The position numbers and the translations under genes were made by a program. Shown piece after piece: positions 1 through 12,000 of a stretch of 64,000 nt of DNA. Below the pieces are notes generated by a model. That model ran no database searches, was not told the DNA's origin, and worked only from the letters and a program-made list of their open reading frames with translations. The first letter of the stretch is position 1. Each line of letters starts with the position of its first letter. The DNA comes from Hypericum androsaemum (lineage: Eukaryota > Streptophyta > Magnoliopsida > Malpighiales > Hypericaceae): the NCBI GenBank assembly GCA_963995505.1, contig OZ023186.1, positions 12,531,570-12,595,569 of the forward strand. The letters run 5' to 3'.

Positions 1-3000
1 CATGCCTTTTCTTGCCTTATCTTTCCCCTTTTTTTATCCTTTTCTTGCTTTTTCCCTGCCTTATCTTGCCTTTTCTTGCCTTATCTTGCCTTTTCTTGCC
101 TTTTCTTTCCTTTTCTTTCCTTTTCTCACCTTTTAATGCCTTTTCTTACCTTATCTTGCCTTTTCTTACTTTTTCTTGCCTTTTCTGCCCTTTTCATTAC
201 TTTTCCTAGCCTTTTCTTGCTTTTTCTTGCCTTTTGTTGCCTTTCCATGCCGTATCTTGCTTTTTCTTTCTTTTTTTACCCTTTTTTCCTTTTCTTGCCT
301 TTTCCTTGCATTTTCTTGCCCTATCTTGCCTTATCTTGCCTTTTCCTTGACTTTTCTTTCCTTTTCTTGCCTTATCTTACCATTTCTTGCCTTTTCTTGT
401 CTTATTTTTCCTTTTCTTGCCTTATCGTGCCTTTTCTTACCTTTTCCTTGCCTTTTCTTTCCTTTCCTTGCCTTTTCTTTCCTTTTCATGGCTTTCCTTG
501 CCTTTTCTTCCCTTATCTTATCTTTTCCTTGCCTTTTCTTTCCTTTTCCTTGCCTTTTCTATCCTTTTCTTGCCTTATCTTACATTATCTTTCCTTTTCT
601 TTCCTTTTTCTTGCCTTTTCTTGCCTTTTCATTCCTTTTCCTTGCCTTTTCTTTCCTTTTTCTTGCCTTTTCTTTCCTTTTCTTGCATTTCCTTTCCTTT
701 TCTTTCCTTTTCTTGCCTTTTCTTTACTCTTCCTTGCATTTTCTTGCCTTATCTTTCCTTTTCTTGCTTTATCTTGCCTTTTTTCCCTTTTCTTGCCTTT
801 TCATTCCTTTTCCTTACCTTTTCAAGCCTTTTCTTTCCTTTTCATTCATTTTCTTGCCATTTCTTGCCTTATCTTGCCTTTTCTTGCCTTTTACTTGCCT
901 TTTCTTGCCTTTTCCTTGGCCTTTTTTAAATTTTCTTGCCTTATCTTGCCTTTTCCTTGCCTTTTCTTTTCTTTTCTTGCCTTTTCATGCCTTTTCTTGC
1001 CTTATCTTGCCTTTTCTTTCCTTTTCATGCCTTTTCCAGGCCTTTACTTGCCTTTTCTTACCTTTTTTTGCGTTATCTTGCCTTTTCTTGCCTTTTCATG
1101 CCTTTTCTTGGCTTATCTTGCCTTTTCATGCCTTCTTATGCATTTTCCTTGCATTTTATTGCCTTATCTTTCCCCTTTTTCAGCCTTTTCTTGCTTTTTC
1201 TTTGACTTATCTTTCCTTTTCTTGCCTTATCTTGCCTTTTCTTCCCTTTTCTTTCCTGTTCTTTCCTTTTCTTGCCTTTTCATGCCTTTTCTTGCCTTAT
1301 CTTGCCTTTTCTTACCTTTTCTTGCCATTTTTGGCCTTTTCATTCCTTTTCCTTGCCCTTTCTTGCCTTTTCCTGCCTTTTGTTGCCTTTCCTTGCCTTA
1401 TCTTGCCTTTTCTTCCTTTTTCTTGCCTTTTCTTACCTTTTCTTGCCTTTTCTTTCCTTTTTTTGCCTTTTATTTCCTTTTTGTGCCTTTTCTTTGCATT
1501 TTCTTACCCTATCTTGCCTTATCTTGCCTTTTCCTTGACTTTTCTTTCCTTTTCTTGCCTTATCTTGCCTTTTCTTTCCTTTTCTTGCCTTATCTTGCCT
1601 TATCTTTCCTTTTCTTTCCTTTTCTATTCTTTTCTTGCCTTTTCTTTCCTTTTCTTGCCTTTTCATGCCTTTTTATTCCTTTTCTTTGCTTTTCTTACCT
1701 TACCTTGCCTTATCTTGCCTTTTCTTTCCTTTTCTTTCCTTTTCTTACATTTTCTTGTCTTTTCTGACCTTTTCTTTAGTTTTTGTGCATTTTCCTTGCA
1801 TTTTCTTGCCTTATCGTGCCTTATCTTGCCTTTTCCTTGCATTATCTTGCCTTTTCTTGCCTTCTCTTTCCTTTTCCTTGCCTTTTCTTTCGTTTCCTTG
1901 CCTTTTCTTTCCTTTTCTTGCCTCATCTTTCCTTTTCATGCTTTTCCTTCCCTTTTCTTGCCCTTCCTTGCCTTATGGCCTTTTCTTTCAGTTTATTTCC
2001 TTTTCCTTGCATTTGCTTTCCTTTTCTTGCCTTATCTTACATTATCTTGCCTTTTCTTGCCTTTTCATTCCTTTTCCTTGCCTTGTCTTTCCTTTTCTTG
2101 CCTTTCCTTTCCTTTTCTTTCCTTTTCTTTCCTTTTCTTTACTTTTCCTTGCATTTTCTTGCCTTATCTTTCCTTTTCTTGCCTTATCTTGCCTTATCTT
2201 GCCTTTTCATACCTTTTCTTGCCTTTTCGTGCCTTTTCCTTGCCTTTTCTTTCTTTTCTTTCCTTTTATTACCTTTTCTTTCCTTTGCTTGCCTTTTCCT
2301 TTCCTTTTCTTTCCTTTTCTTTCCTTTTCCTTGCCTTATCTTGCCTTATCTTGCCTTTTCATGCCTTTTCTAGCCTTTTCTATCCTTTTCTTGCCTTTTC
2401 TTTCCTTTTCTTGCCTTTTTTTTGCCTTTTCATGCCTTTTCCTTGCCATTTCTTGTCATACCTTGCCTTTTCTTGGCTTGTCCTTGCCTTTTCTTTCCTT
2501 TTCTTGCCATTTCGTGCCTCATCTTTCTTTTCTTTCCTTTTCTTGCCTTTCCTTCCCTTTTCTTACCTTATCTTGCCTTTACTTGCCTTTTCTTGCCTTA
2601 TCTTGCCTTGTCCTTGTCTTTTCTTTCCTTTTCTTGCCTTATCTTGCCTTTTCTTGCTTTTTCATTTCATTTCCTTGCCTTTTCTTTTCCTTTTCTTGCC
2701 TTTTCCTTGCCTTTTCTTGGCTTTTCTTTCCTTTTCTTGCCTTTTCCTTGCCTTTTCTTGCCTTTTCCTTGCCTTTTCTTGCCTTTTCCTTGCCTTCCCT
2801 TGCCTTTTCGATCATTATCTTGCCTTATCTTGCCTTATCTTATCTTATCATTCCGTTTCTTTGCTTTTTTTTCCTTATCTTGCCTTTTCTTGCCTTATCT
2901 TATGTTTTCTAGACTTTTCATTCCTTTTCCTTGCCTTTTCCTACCCTTCCTTACCTTTCCTTGCCTTATCTTGTCTTTTCTTGCCTTTTCTTTCCTTTTC

Positions 3001-6000
3001 TTATCTTTTCTTGTCTTGTCTTTTCTTTCCTTTTCTTGCCTTTTCTTTCCTTTTCGTGCCTTTTCCTTGCATTTTCTTGCCTTATCGTGCCTTATCTTGC
3101 CTTTTCCATGTCTAATCTTACCTTTTCTTGCCTTTTCCTTGCCTTTTCTTTCCTTTTCTTGCTTTTTCTTTCCTTTTCATGCCTTTCCTTGCCTTTTCTT
3201 TCCTTATCTTACCTTTTCCTTGCCTTTTCTTTCCTTTTCTTTGCTTTTCCTTGTGTTTTCTTTCCTTTTCTTGCCTTATCTTATATTATCTTTCCTTTTC
3301 TTTCCTTTTCCTTGCCTTTTCTTGCCTTTTCATTTCTTTTCCTTGCCTTTTCTTTCCTTTTTCTTGCCTTTTCTTGCCTTTTCTTTCCTTTTCTTTACTT
3401 TTCCTTTCATTTTCTTGCCATGTCTTTCCTTTTCTTGCCTTATCTTGCCTTTTTTTCCTTTTCTTGCCTTTTCATTCCTTTTCCTTGCCTTTTCATGCCT
3501 TTTCTTGCCTTTTCCTTGCCCTTTCTTTCCTTTTCTTGCCTTATCTTGCCTTTTCCTTGCCTTTTCTTTTCTTTTCTTGCCTTTTCATGCCTTTTCTTGA
3601 CTTATCTTGCCTTTTCTTTCCTTTTCATGCTTTTCCATGCCTTTTCTTTCCTTTTCTTTCCTTTTCATGCTTTTCCATGCCTTTTCTTTCCTTATCTTGC
3701 CTTATCTTATGTTTTCTAGACTTTTCATTCCTTTTCCTTGCCTTTTCCTACCCTTCCTTACCTTTTCTTGCGTTATCTGACCTTTTCTAGCCTTTTCTTG
3801 ACTTATCTTGCCTTTTCTTTCATTTGCTTGCCTTTCCTTACCTTATCTTGCCTTTTCTTTCCTTTTCATGCCTTATCATGCCTTTTCCTTGCCTTTTCTT
3901 GCCTTATCTTTCCCCTTTTTTATCCTTTTCTTGATTTTTCCCTGCCTTATCTTGCCTTTTCTTGCCTTTTCTTCCCTTTTCTTTCCTTTTCTTTCCTTTT
4001 CTTTCCTTTTCATGCTTTTCCATGCCTTTTCTTTCCTTATCTTGCCTTTTCTTGCCTTATCTTATGTTTTCTAGACTTTTCATTCCTTTTCCTTGCCTTT
4101 TCCTACCCTTCCTTACCTTTTCTTGCGTTATCTGACCTTTTCTAGCCTTTTCTTGACTTATCTTGCCTTTTCTTTCATTTGCTTGCCTTTCCTTACCTTA
4201 TCTTGCCTTTTCTTTCCTTTTCTTGCCTTCTCATGCCTTTTCCTTGCCTTTTCTTGCCTTATCTTTCCCCTTTTTTATCCTTTTCTTGATTTTTCCCTGC
4301 CTTATCTTGCCTTTTCTTGCCTTTTCTTGCCTTTTCTTTCCTTTTCTTACCTTTTCTTACCTTTTTTGCCCTTTTCATTCCTTTTCCTTGCCTTTTCTTG
4401 CCTTTTCCTGCCTTTTGTTATCTTTCTTTGATATATCTTGCCTTTTCTTACCTTTTCTTGCCTTTTCTTACCTTTTCATGCCTTTTCTTTCATTTTTTGC
4501 CCTTTTTTCCTTTTCATGCATTTTCCTTACATTTTCTTGCCCTATCTTGCCTTATCTTGCCTTTTCCTTGCCTTTTCTTTCCTTTTCTTGCCTTATCTTA
4601 CCATTTCTTGCCTTTTCTTGCCTTATTTTTCCTTTTCTTGCCTTATCGTGCCTATTTTTGCCTTTTCCTTGCCTTTTCTTTCCTTTCCTTGCCTTTTCTT
4701 TCCTTATCTTACCTTTTCCTTGCCTTTTCTTTCCTTTTGTTGCCTTATCTTACATTATCTTTCCTTTTCTTTCCTTTTCCTTGCCTTTCCTTGCCTTTTA
4801 TTTCCTTTTCTTTTCTTTCCTTTTCTTGCCTTTCCTTTCCTTATCTTTCCTTTTCTTGCCTTATCTTGCCTTTTTTTTCCTTTTTTGCCTTTTCATTCCT
4901 TTTCCTTGCCTTTTCAAGCCTTTTCTTTCCTTTTCATTCATTTTCTTGCCATTTCTTCCCTTATCTTGCCTTTTCTTAACTTTTTCATGCCTTTTCATGC
5001 CTTTTCTTGCCTTTTCCTTGCCTTTTCAAGCCTTTTCTTTCCTTTTCATTCATTTTCTTGCCATTTCTTCCCTTATCTTGCCTTTTCTTGCCTTTTTCAT
5101 GCCTTTTCATGACTTTTCTTGCCTTTTCCTTGCCCTTTCTTTTCTTTTCTTGCCTTATCCTGCCTTTTCCTTGCCTTTTCTTTTCTTTTCTTGCCTTTTC
5201 ATGCCTTTTCTTGCCTTATCTTGCCTTTTCTTTCCTTTTCATGCCTTTTCCAGGCCTTTACTTGCCTTTTCTTGCGTTATCTTGCCTTTTCATGCCTTTT
5301 CTTGACTTCTCTTGCATTTTCTTGCCTTTTCATGCCTTTTCTTGGCTTATCTTGCCTTTTCATTCCTTATCTTGCCTTTTCTTCCTTATCTTACCTTTTC
5401 ATGCCTGAGAGCCTTTTCCTTGCATTTTATTGCCTTATCTTTCCGCTTTTTCAGCCTTTTCTTGCTTTTTCCTTGTCTAATCTTGCCTTTTCTTGCCTTT
5501 TCTTCCCTTTTATTTCCTTTGCTTTCCTTTTCTTGTTTTTTCATACCTTTTCTTGCCTTATCTTGCCTTTTCTTGCCTTTTTTGGCCTTTTCATTCCTTT
5601 TCCTTGCCTTTTCTTGCCTTTTCCTGCCTTTTGTTGCCTTTGCTTGCCTTATCTTGCCTTTTCTTACATTTTCTTCGATTTTCTTGCCTTTTCTTTCCTT
5701 TTCTTACCTTTTCTTACCTTTTCTTTCATTTTTTGCCTATTTTTTTCCTTTTCGTGCCTTTTCCTTGCCTTTTCTTGCCCTATATTGCCTTATCTTGCCT
5801 TTTCCTTGACTTTTCTTTCCTTTTCTTGCCTTATCTTGCCTTATCTTGCCTTTTCTTGTCTTATTTTTCCTTTTCTTGCCTTATCTTTCGTTTCCTTGCC
5901 TTTTCTTGCCTCCTCTCTCCTTTTCTTTCCTTTTCATTCCTTTCCTTCCCTTTTCTTGCCTTTTCTTGCCTTATCTTTCCTTTTCCTTGCCTTTTCTTTC

Positions 6001-7650
6001 CTTTTCTTTCCTTTTACTCTCCTTTTCTTGCCTTATCTTACATTATCTTTCTTTTCTTTCCTTTTCCTTGCGTTTTCTTGCCTTTTCATTCCTTTTCCTT
6101 GCATTTTCGTGCCTTTTCCTTGCCTGTTCTTGCCTTTTCTTGATTTTCTTTCCTTTTCTTGCCTTTTCCTTGCCTTTTCTTTCCTTTTCTTTTCTTTTCC
6201 TTGCCTTTTCTTTCCTTTTCTTGCCTTTTCATGCCTTTTCTTTCCTTTTCTTTCCTTTTTTTTGACTTTTCATGCCTTTTCCTTGCCATTTCTTGCCATA
6301 CCTTGCCTTTTCTTGGCTTGTCCTTGCTTTTTCTTTCCTTATCTTGCCTTTTCGTGCCTCATCTTTCCTTTTCTTTTCTTTTCTTGCCTTTCCTTCCCTT
6401 TTGTTACCTTATCTTGCCTTTACTTACCTTTTCTTACCTTATCTTCCCTTGTCCATGTCTTCTCTTTCCTTTTCTTGCATTATCTTACCTTACCTTGCCT
6501 TTTCTTGCTTTTTCATTTCGTTTCCTTGCCTTTTCTTTTCCTTTTCTTGCATTTTCCTTACCTTTTCTTGGCTTTTCTTTCCTTTTCTTGCCTTTTCTTG
6601 CCTTTTCCTTGCCTTTCCTTGCCTTTTCGTGCCTTTTCGATCGTTATCATGCCTTTTCTTGCCTTATCTTGCCTTATCTTTCCTTTTCTTTGCTTTTTTT
6701 CCTTATCTTGCCTTTTCTTGCCTTATCTTGCCTTTTCTGGACTTTTCATTCCTTTTCCTTGCCTTTTCTTGCCTTTTCCTACCCTTCCTTGCCTTTCCTT
6801 GCCTTATCTTGCATTTTCTTACCTTTTCTTGCCTTTTCTTTCTTTTTCTTACCTTTTCTTGTCTTGTCTTTTCTTTCCTTTTCTTGCCTTTTCTTTCCTT
6901 TTCGTGCCTTTTCCTTGCATTTTCTTGCCCTATCGTTCCTTATCTTGCCTTTTCCTTGTCTTATCTTGCCTTTTCATGCCTTATCTTGCCTTTTCTTAGC
7001 TTTTCTTCCCTTTTCTTGCCTTTTCTTTCCTTTTCTTGCCTTTTCTTTCATTTTTTTTCCTTTTCGTGCCTTTTCCTTGCATTTTCTTGCCCTATATTGC
7101 CTTATCTTCCCTTTTCCTTGACTTTTCTTTCCTTTTCTTGCTTTATCTTGCCTTTTCTTACCTTATCTTACCTTATCTTGCCTTTTCTTGTCTTATTTTT
7201 CCTTTTCTTGCCTTATCTTTCCTTTCCTTGCCTTTTCTTTCCTTTTCTTGCCTCGTCTCTCCTTTTCTTTCCTTTTCATGCCTTTCTTTCCCTTTTCTTG
7301 TCTTATCTTACCTTTTCCATGCCTTTTCGGGCCTCTTCGTGCCTTATCTTACCTTTTCCTTGCCTTTTCTTGCCTTTTCTTTATTTTTTTTTCCTTTTAT
7401 TACCTTTTATTACCTTTTCTTGCCTTTTTCTTGCCTTTTCTATCCTTTTCTATCCTTTTCTTTCCTTTTCCTTGTCTTTTCTTGCCTTTTCTTGCCTTAT
7501 CTTGCCTTTTCTTATCTTTTCATGCCTTATTTTCCTTTTCTTGCCTTTTTTTGCCTTTTCATGCCTTTTCCTTGCCATTTCTTGCCATACCTTGCCTTTT
7601 CTAGGCTTGTCTATGCCTTTTCTTTCCTTATCTTGCCTTTTCGTACCTCA
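1..7650 (+). repeat. 10-bp pyrimidine-rich minisatellite array, block 1
   Basis: The whole block is a degenerate tandem repeat of a 10-bp unit read as CCTTTTCTTG on this strand, with CCTTATCTTG, CCTTTTCTTT and CCTTTTCATG variants and frequent 11-bp units (CCTTTTCCTTG). Nearly all bases are C or T; G occurs mainly in TTG and A mainly in TAT or CAT. Because TAA, TAG and TGA are rare, very long open frames exist in all three forward frames (30-bp protein period, F/L/P/S/A/C only), but they are by-products of the repeat. Longer sequence phrases recur (for example a CCCCTTTTTTATCC phrase near 31, 3912 and 4267), showing higher-order duplication. The block ends at the CCTCA target duplication (7646-7650) of element A. 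Confidence 0.95.
3640..4330 (+). repeat. ~355-bp higher-order tandem duplication in the array
   Basis: A distinctive phrase (CTTATGTTTTCTAGAC followed by CCTACCCTTCC and GCGTTATCTGACC) at about 3706-3780 recurs almost unchanged 355 bp downstream at about 4061-4135, and the intervening text matches too. A related but more diverged copy of the phrase begins near 2899 and another near 6727. This is about two copies of a higher-order unit made of ~35 basic units. Confidence 0.8.
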
Positions 7651-8455
7651 TGATGTGAAGCTACGACACTCACATCAAGTGCAAGTACCAATTGGGCCGA
7701 TGACCCGAGCAAGAGCCAAAACATTTCAAGCAGATCTTAATGGGTTAATGCAAGAAGTCTGGGCTCAAGCTAGTGCGTACAAGTGCAAGGACGTGCATGA
7801 GGCCCATGCAAAGCCCATGCACATGATAGAGGCTATTTTGGAAGCTTGACATGCACGTAAACTTCTGGATGCATGCGCACATGGAGAATCGAGAAGAATC
7901 AGCCTGTTTAGGACGTGCAGCTATTAGTTATTCTATTAGATATTATTTGCTTAGATATTATTCTATTAGTTATTCTATTAGATATTATTTGCTTAGATAT
8001 TATTTGCTTAGATTATTTCTTATTTAGTTGAATAATTCGGCCAGAATATCCTTAGATTAGGAAAGAGAGTTTTGGCCAGCCTTTGAACTCCTTTTTAGGA
8101 GTTAGCTTGTTTAGGAATACTTTGGTACTTTGGAGCCTATATAAGGAGGTCTCCTAGCAATAAAAAAGGACAAACTTTTGAGATTGATTTTATTCTTTGT
8201 GAGTTAAGATACTCCTTGTGTGTTCTTGCTAATTGCTGGATTGCTAAGCTTGAGCGCAACTTTTTACTTATCAAACGATTCTTCCATCATCGTTTGTGGC
8301 GTGATTCAACTTGGACCATAGGTTCACGAAATTCCACTGCTTGGGTTGCGGTTCTTCCAAACCAAGGTTCTGGCAAGGCTCGAGTTCGTGGGTTGCGGTC
8401 TGTTCCATCCAAAGTAGCACGGTCCGTTGTGAGCCTCCTGCCGAGGTTCATATCA
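7651..8455 (+). repeat. Element A 5' LTR
   Basis: 805 bp, bounded by TGATGTGAA and TTCATATCA, which form a 9-bp imperfect terminal inverted repeat. The first ~199 bp (to the TGA at 7847-7849) encode the C-terminal polyprotein tail, as in the 3' LTR, but here the tail is cut off from its gene. A short direct repeat (TATTATTTGCTTAGA) near 7944-8012 is present in fewer copies than in the 3' LTR and explains most of the 15-bp length difference. Confidence 0.93.
8138..8164 (+). promoter_or_regulatory. Element A LTR core promoter (TATA) and polyadenylation signal
   Basis: TATATAAG at 8138-8145 is followed by AATAAA at 8159-8164. The same pair with the same spacing is present in all the related LTRs, so U3 would end shortly after the TATA box. 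The close AATAAA fits the usual R-region arrangement. Transcript ends were not observed. Confidence 0.7.
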
Positions 8456-8457
8456 TT

Positions 8458-8470
8458 TGGTATCAGAGCT
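8458..8470 (+). other. Element A primer-binding site (initiator tRNA-Met)
   Basis: TGGTATCAGAGCT lies two bases after the LTR end. It matches the plant initiator tRNA-Met 3' end complement used by most plant Ty3/gypsy elements. It is the expected site of minus-strand DNA priming. Confidence 0.9.
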
Positions 8471-9053
8471 ACGGCTTGCTACTATCTATCTTTACCTTTC
8501 CTTTTGTTAGTCTAGTATCCAATTCGTTTTTTTCTTTATAAGTAGTTTGTGTTTCGTAATCAGATTCGTGACTTAGTTATTCTAGGTTGTGTATTCTGAC
8601 AAAAAAAAAAGGAAAACGGAAAACAAAAGAAGAAGCAAGACTAAACAGGAAATTGCAAGACTAAAGCGGAGCAAGGCGAATTAGGAAGGTTGCGATTAAA
8701 GAGAAAACGCAAGAGAAACGAAAGAGCAAGCAAGAAGCAAAAACCAATAGGCGGACAGAAAACAAGAGGAAGTCAGTCCGAATTAATCTACGTGCATCGC
8801 AAGAAAACAAGGAACTACCTTTGATAGTGATCCGTGTAGTTCAAGCAAAGCTTTGTTAGCTTAGTAAGAACGTACAAGAGTATCACGAGAGGAAAAATTC
8901 AAGAGTTTCTGAGTGCATTAGAGAGAAAAGCCGAATAATTGAGTGCAAACATGAGTGAACTTGAGTGCAACTTACATTGAGAGTAAACACGTAAGGGAGT
9001 GAACTTGTGAGGCCATCAATTTTTTTTTACTAACGAAATTTTCTTGCAGCAAG
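8471..9053 (+). other. Element A untranslated leader
   Basis: 583 bp between PBS and the gag ATG with no usable frame. It is purine-rich (A-run at 8601-8610, then AAG/CAAG motifs) and contains phrases shared with the leaders of B, C and H (for example TATCACGAGAGGAAAAA near 8881). It ends with an intron-3'-end-like sequence directly before the ATG. Confidence 0.75.
9028..9049 (+). promoter_or_regulatory. Splice-acceptor-like motif immediately before gag ATG (element A)
   Basis: A perfect TACTAAC branch-point consensus (9028-9034), a T-rich stretch and TTGCAG ending at 9049 lie four bases before the ATG at 9054. The same arrangement is kept in B, C and H. A GTGAGT donor-like site is present in the LTR at 8199-8204. 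Splicing is an inference. Confidence 0.45.
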
Positions 9054-12000
9054 ATGTCTTACGAAGATCAAAGAGAAAAAGAGGGTACGTTGGCTGATGT
9101 TGGTCTTAAGGTATTTGTGGAGGCCCTGACAGGAAAATTCCAACAAATGATGCGAGCAGAGATGGAGCCGTTGCAACAACGCATAGATGCAATGGAGGAC
9201 ACTCGCAACAGCCAACAACCAAGAAGAGAAGTCCAAGCACAACGAAGGTTTGCACCTTTGGGAGGCACAAGTGGAGGAGAATTCCGTGCACAAAGAAGGA
9301 GAGAACCTTTGGGAAGCACAAGTGAAGAAGATTCCGACCCTTTTCAGGAGGAGGACGTAGGCTCTACAAGGAATCTTAGGTGAGCAAGGACTGACCGCCC
9401 ACCTAGAGAAGCAAGGCAAAGAGGAGATGACAACTTGGGAAGTATTAAGCTAAAGATACCTTCCTTTGCAGGTCGTTCTGACCCGGAAGCATACCTAGAG
9501 TGGGAGAAGAAGATTGAGTTCTTGTTTGATTGCCACAATTGTTCTGAAACAAAGAAGGTAAAGCTAGCTGTGACTGAGTTCGCTGATTATGCTATAACGT
9601 GGTGGGATCAACTTGTCACAAGCAGGAGGCGTAATGGAGAGCGTCCTATAGCTACATGGGAGAAGATGAAAGTGGTGATGAGGAAACGTTTTGTTCCAAG
9701 TCATTACTACCGAGAGCTATACAAGAAGTTACAAGGAATGAGACAAGGAAGTCTGAGCGTGGAAGAATATTACAAACAGATGGAGATGGCCATGATAAGA
9801 GCTGACGTGGAGGAAGATAGAGAAGCTACCATGGCAAGGTTCTTGGATGGACTCAATCCCGAGATCCATGACAAAGTAGAGTTGCAACACTATGTGGAGT
9901 TGGAGGACATGGTGCATATGGCCACGAAAATTGAGAAGCAACTGAAGAGAGGAGGAGGAGGAACAAGAGCTACATCAAGTTCTAATTGGAAGCCAAACTA
10001 TTCAAAGAAATTTGACAAACCACAGGCAACCAAGATAGAGCACAAGACTGAGAGTTCCAATGCTAATTCTCAAAAGAAGGTGGAAGCCACTCCCACACAA
10101 AACTGTGATATCAAGTGCTTCAAGTGTCAAGGAAGGGGGGCACATCTCAAGTCAATGCCCTAACAAACAGATTATGGTGATTAGAGAGAGTGGGGAGGTC
10201 GTAATAGAAGGAGAAGATTCAGATCATGATAGCATGCCTTCATTGGAAGACGTATCCAAAAAGGAAATTCAAGTTCCTGAAGGACTCACTCTAGTGGCAA
10301 GAAGAGCCTTGAACTTGCAAGCAAGAGAAGAAGATGACAAAACATAAAGGGAGAATATCTTCCATACAAGGTGTTATGTCAAGGACAAGGTGTGTAGTGT
10401 CCTCATTGATGGAGGCAGCTATGCTAACGTGGCAAGCACTACTATGGTTGAGAAGTTAGGGTTACTCACAAAGAAACACCCTAAACCTTACAAGCTGCAA
10501 TGGCTGAATGATAGTGGAGAAGTACGAGTGGAGAAGCAAGTGCTAGTGACATTCTGCATTGGCAAGTACGAAGATGAAGTGTTGTGCGATGTTGTACCAA
10601 TGCAAGCTAGTCATCTACTATTGGAGAGGCCGTGGCAGTTTGATAGAAGAGTAACTCATAACGGACACACCAACAAGTACTCATTCACACTCAATAGGCG
10701 TGTGTTCACTTTGGCACCCTTAGCGCCATCACAAGTTTGTGAAGATCAGATGAAGTTACAAAAAGAAAGTGATGAGAGAAAAAAAGGTGAGCAAAAGAAA
10801 CGAATTGAGAGGAGAGAAGAAGCTGAAAGACAGAAAGGAAAAATGGCCAAAAGAGAGGATACAATGGAGCGAGCAAAAGAAACCAGAAAAATAGAATTGA
10901 AATCGGCCATTGAGAGAAAATCTGAGGGATGGAAAAAGAACTACTATGTGGGAGCAAGTGAAATCAAGCAAGCTTGTTTTGAAAAAAAGTCTATGATCTT
11001 ACTTCGGTGGAGGGAGACACTTTTGATCACTAACGAACTTGAGCCACACTTGCCTAGTATGGTTGTTTCTCTCTTGCAGGACTACAAGGATGTCTTTCCC
11101 GAAGAGCTACGAGTTAGATTACCACCTATACGAGGGATTGAGCATCAAATTGACTTTGTTCTAGGAGCTACCATACCTAACCGCCGTGCATATAGAAGTA
11201 ATCCTGAGGAAACAAAGGAACTTAAGAGACAAGTCAATGAGCTTTTGGTAAAAGGGTACGTGAGAGAAAGCATGAGCCCATGTGCTGTTCCAGTCCTACT
11301 TGTGCCTAAGAAGGATGGATCATGGAGGATGTGTGTTGATTGCTGAGCTGTCAACAACATCACGGTAAAATATCATCACCCTATTCCTCGCTTAGATGAC
11401 ATGTTAGATGAGTTGCATGAATCTTGCATGTTTTCTAAGATTGACTTAAAAAGTGGTTATCATCAGATTAGGATGAAAGAAGGAGATGAGTGGAAGACTG
11501 CTTTTAAAACAAAATATGGGTTGTATGAGTGGATGGTCATGCCGTTCGGGTTATCTAATGCACCTAGTACATTCATGCGCCTTATGAATCATGTCTTACG
11601 TCCATTCATTGGCAAATTTGTCGTTGTGTACTTTGATGATATACTCATTTATAGTACGAGTTTAGAGGATCATGTAGAGCATTTGAAATCTGTCCTAGAT
11701 GCACTTAGAGAGGATCAATTGTTTGCCAACTTGAAGAAGTGCACCTTTTGCACAGACAAACTTGTATTCTTGGGTTTCGTTGTTAGTGGTCACGGGATAC
11801 AGGTTGATGAGGAAAAGATCTGAGCCATCCGGGACTGGCCAAGTCCTACAAGTGTTGCTAATGTTCGAAGTTTTCATGGCTTAGCTAGCTTTTACAGGAG
11901 GTTCATGAAAGACTTTAGTAGCCTAGCCACGCCCCTCACTGAAGTCATCAAGAAGAACGTTGGATTTCGTTGGGGAAAAGCTCAAGAGAACTCATTCCAA

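Noticed and set aside
76..7600. Very long open frames (up to ~980 codons) made of F, L, P, S, A, C in all forward frames, and K/E/R/Q-rich frames on the reverse strand
   Set aside because: They follow directly from a stop-poor 10-bp repeat (30-bp protein period), overlap each other in every frame and start at arbitrary CATGCC units. No codon bias, domain or promoter supports them as genes.
1..7650. Possible CRISPR array
   Set aside because: Units are contiguous 10/11-mers without repeat-spacer alternation, and the surrounding elements are eukaryotic retrotransposons.
1..7650. Possible telomeric or interstitial telomere repeat
   Set aside because: The unit CCTTTTCTTG is not a variant of the plant TTTAGGG/CCCTAAA repeat; no such motif runs were seen.
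1..7650. Perfect homopyrimidine mirror repeats able to form triplex H-DNA over long distances
   Set aside because: Most units contain a G (TTG) and many an A (TAT, CAT), so pure pyrimidine runs are short. Local triplex formation is possible but I cannot support a long one.
6272..7849. Open frames that appear to fuse array-encoded sequence to the LTR tail motif (also at 18148-18435, 34623-36233 and 14347-15750)
   Set aside because: The array has few stops, so any frame entering an LTR can run on into its coding tail or out of it. The fusion is a by-product of where the element landed.
8458..8470. tRNA gene suggested by the initiator-Met match
   Set aside because: Only 13 bases match and they are the primer-binding site; no cloverleaf follows here or at the other sites.
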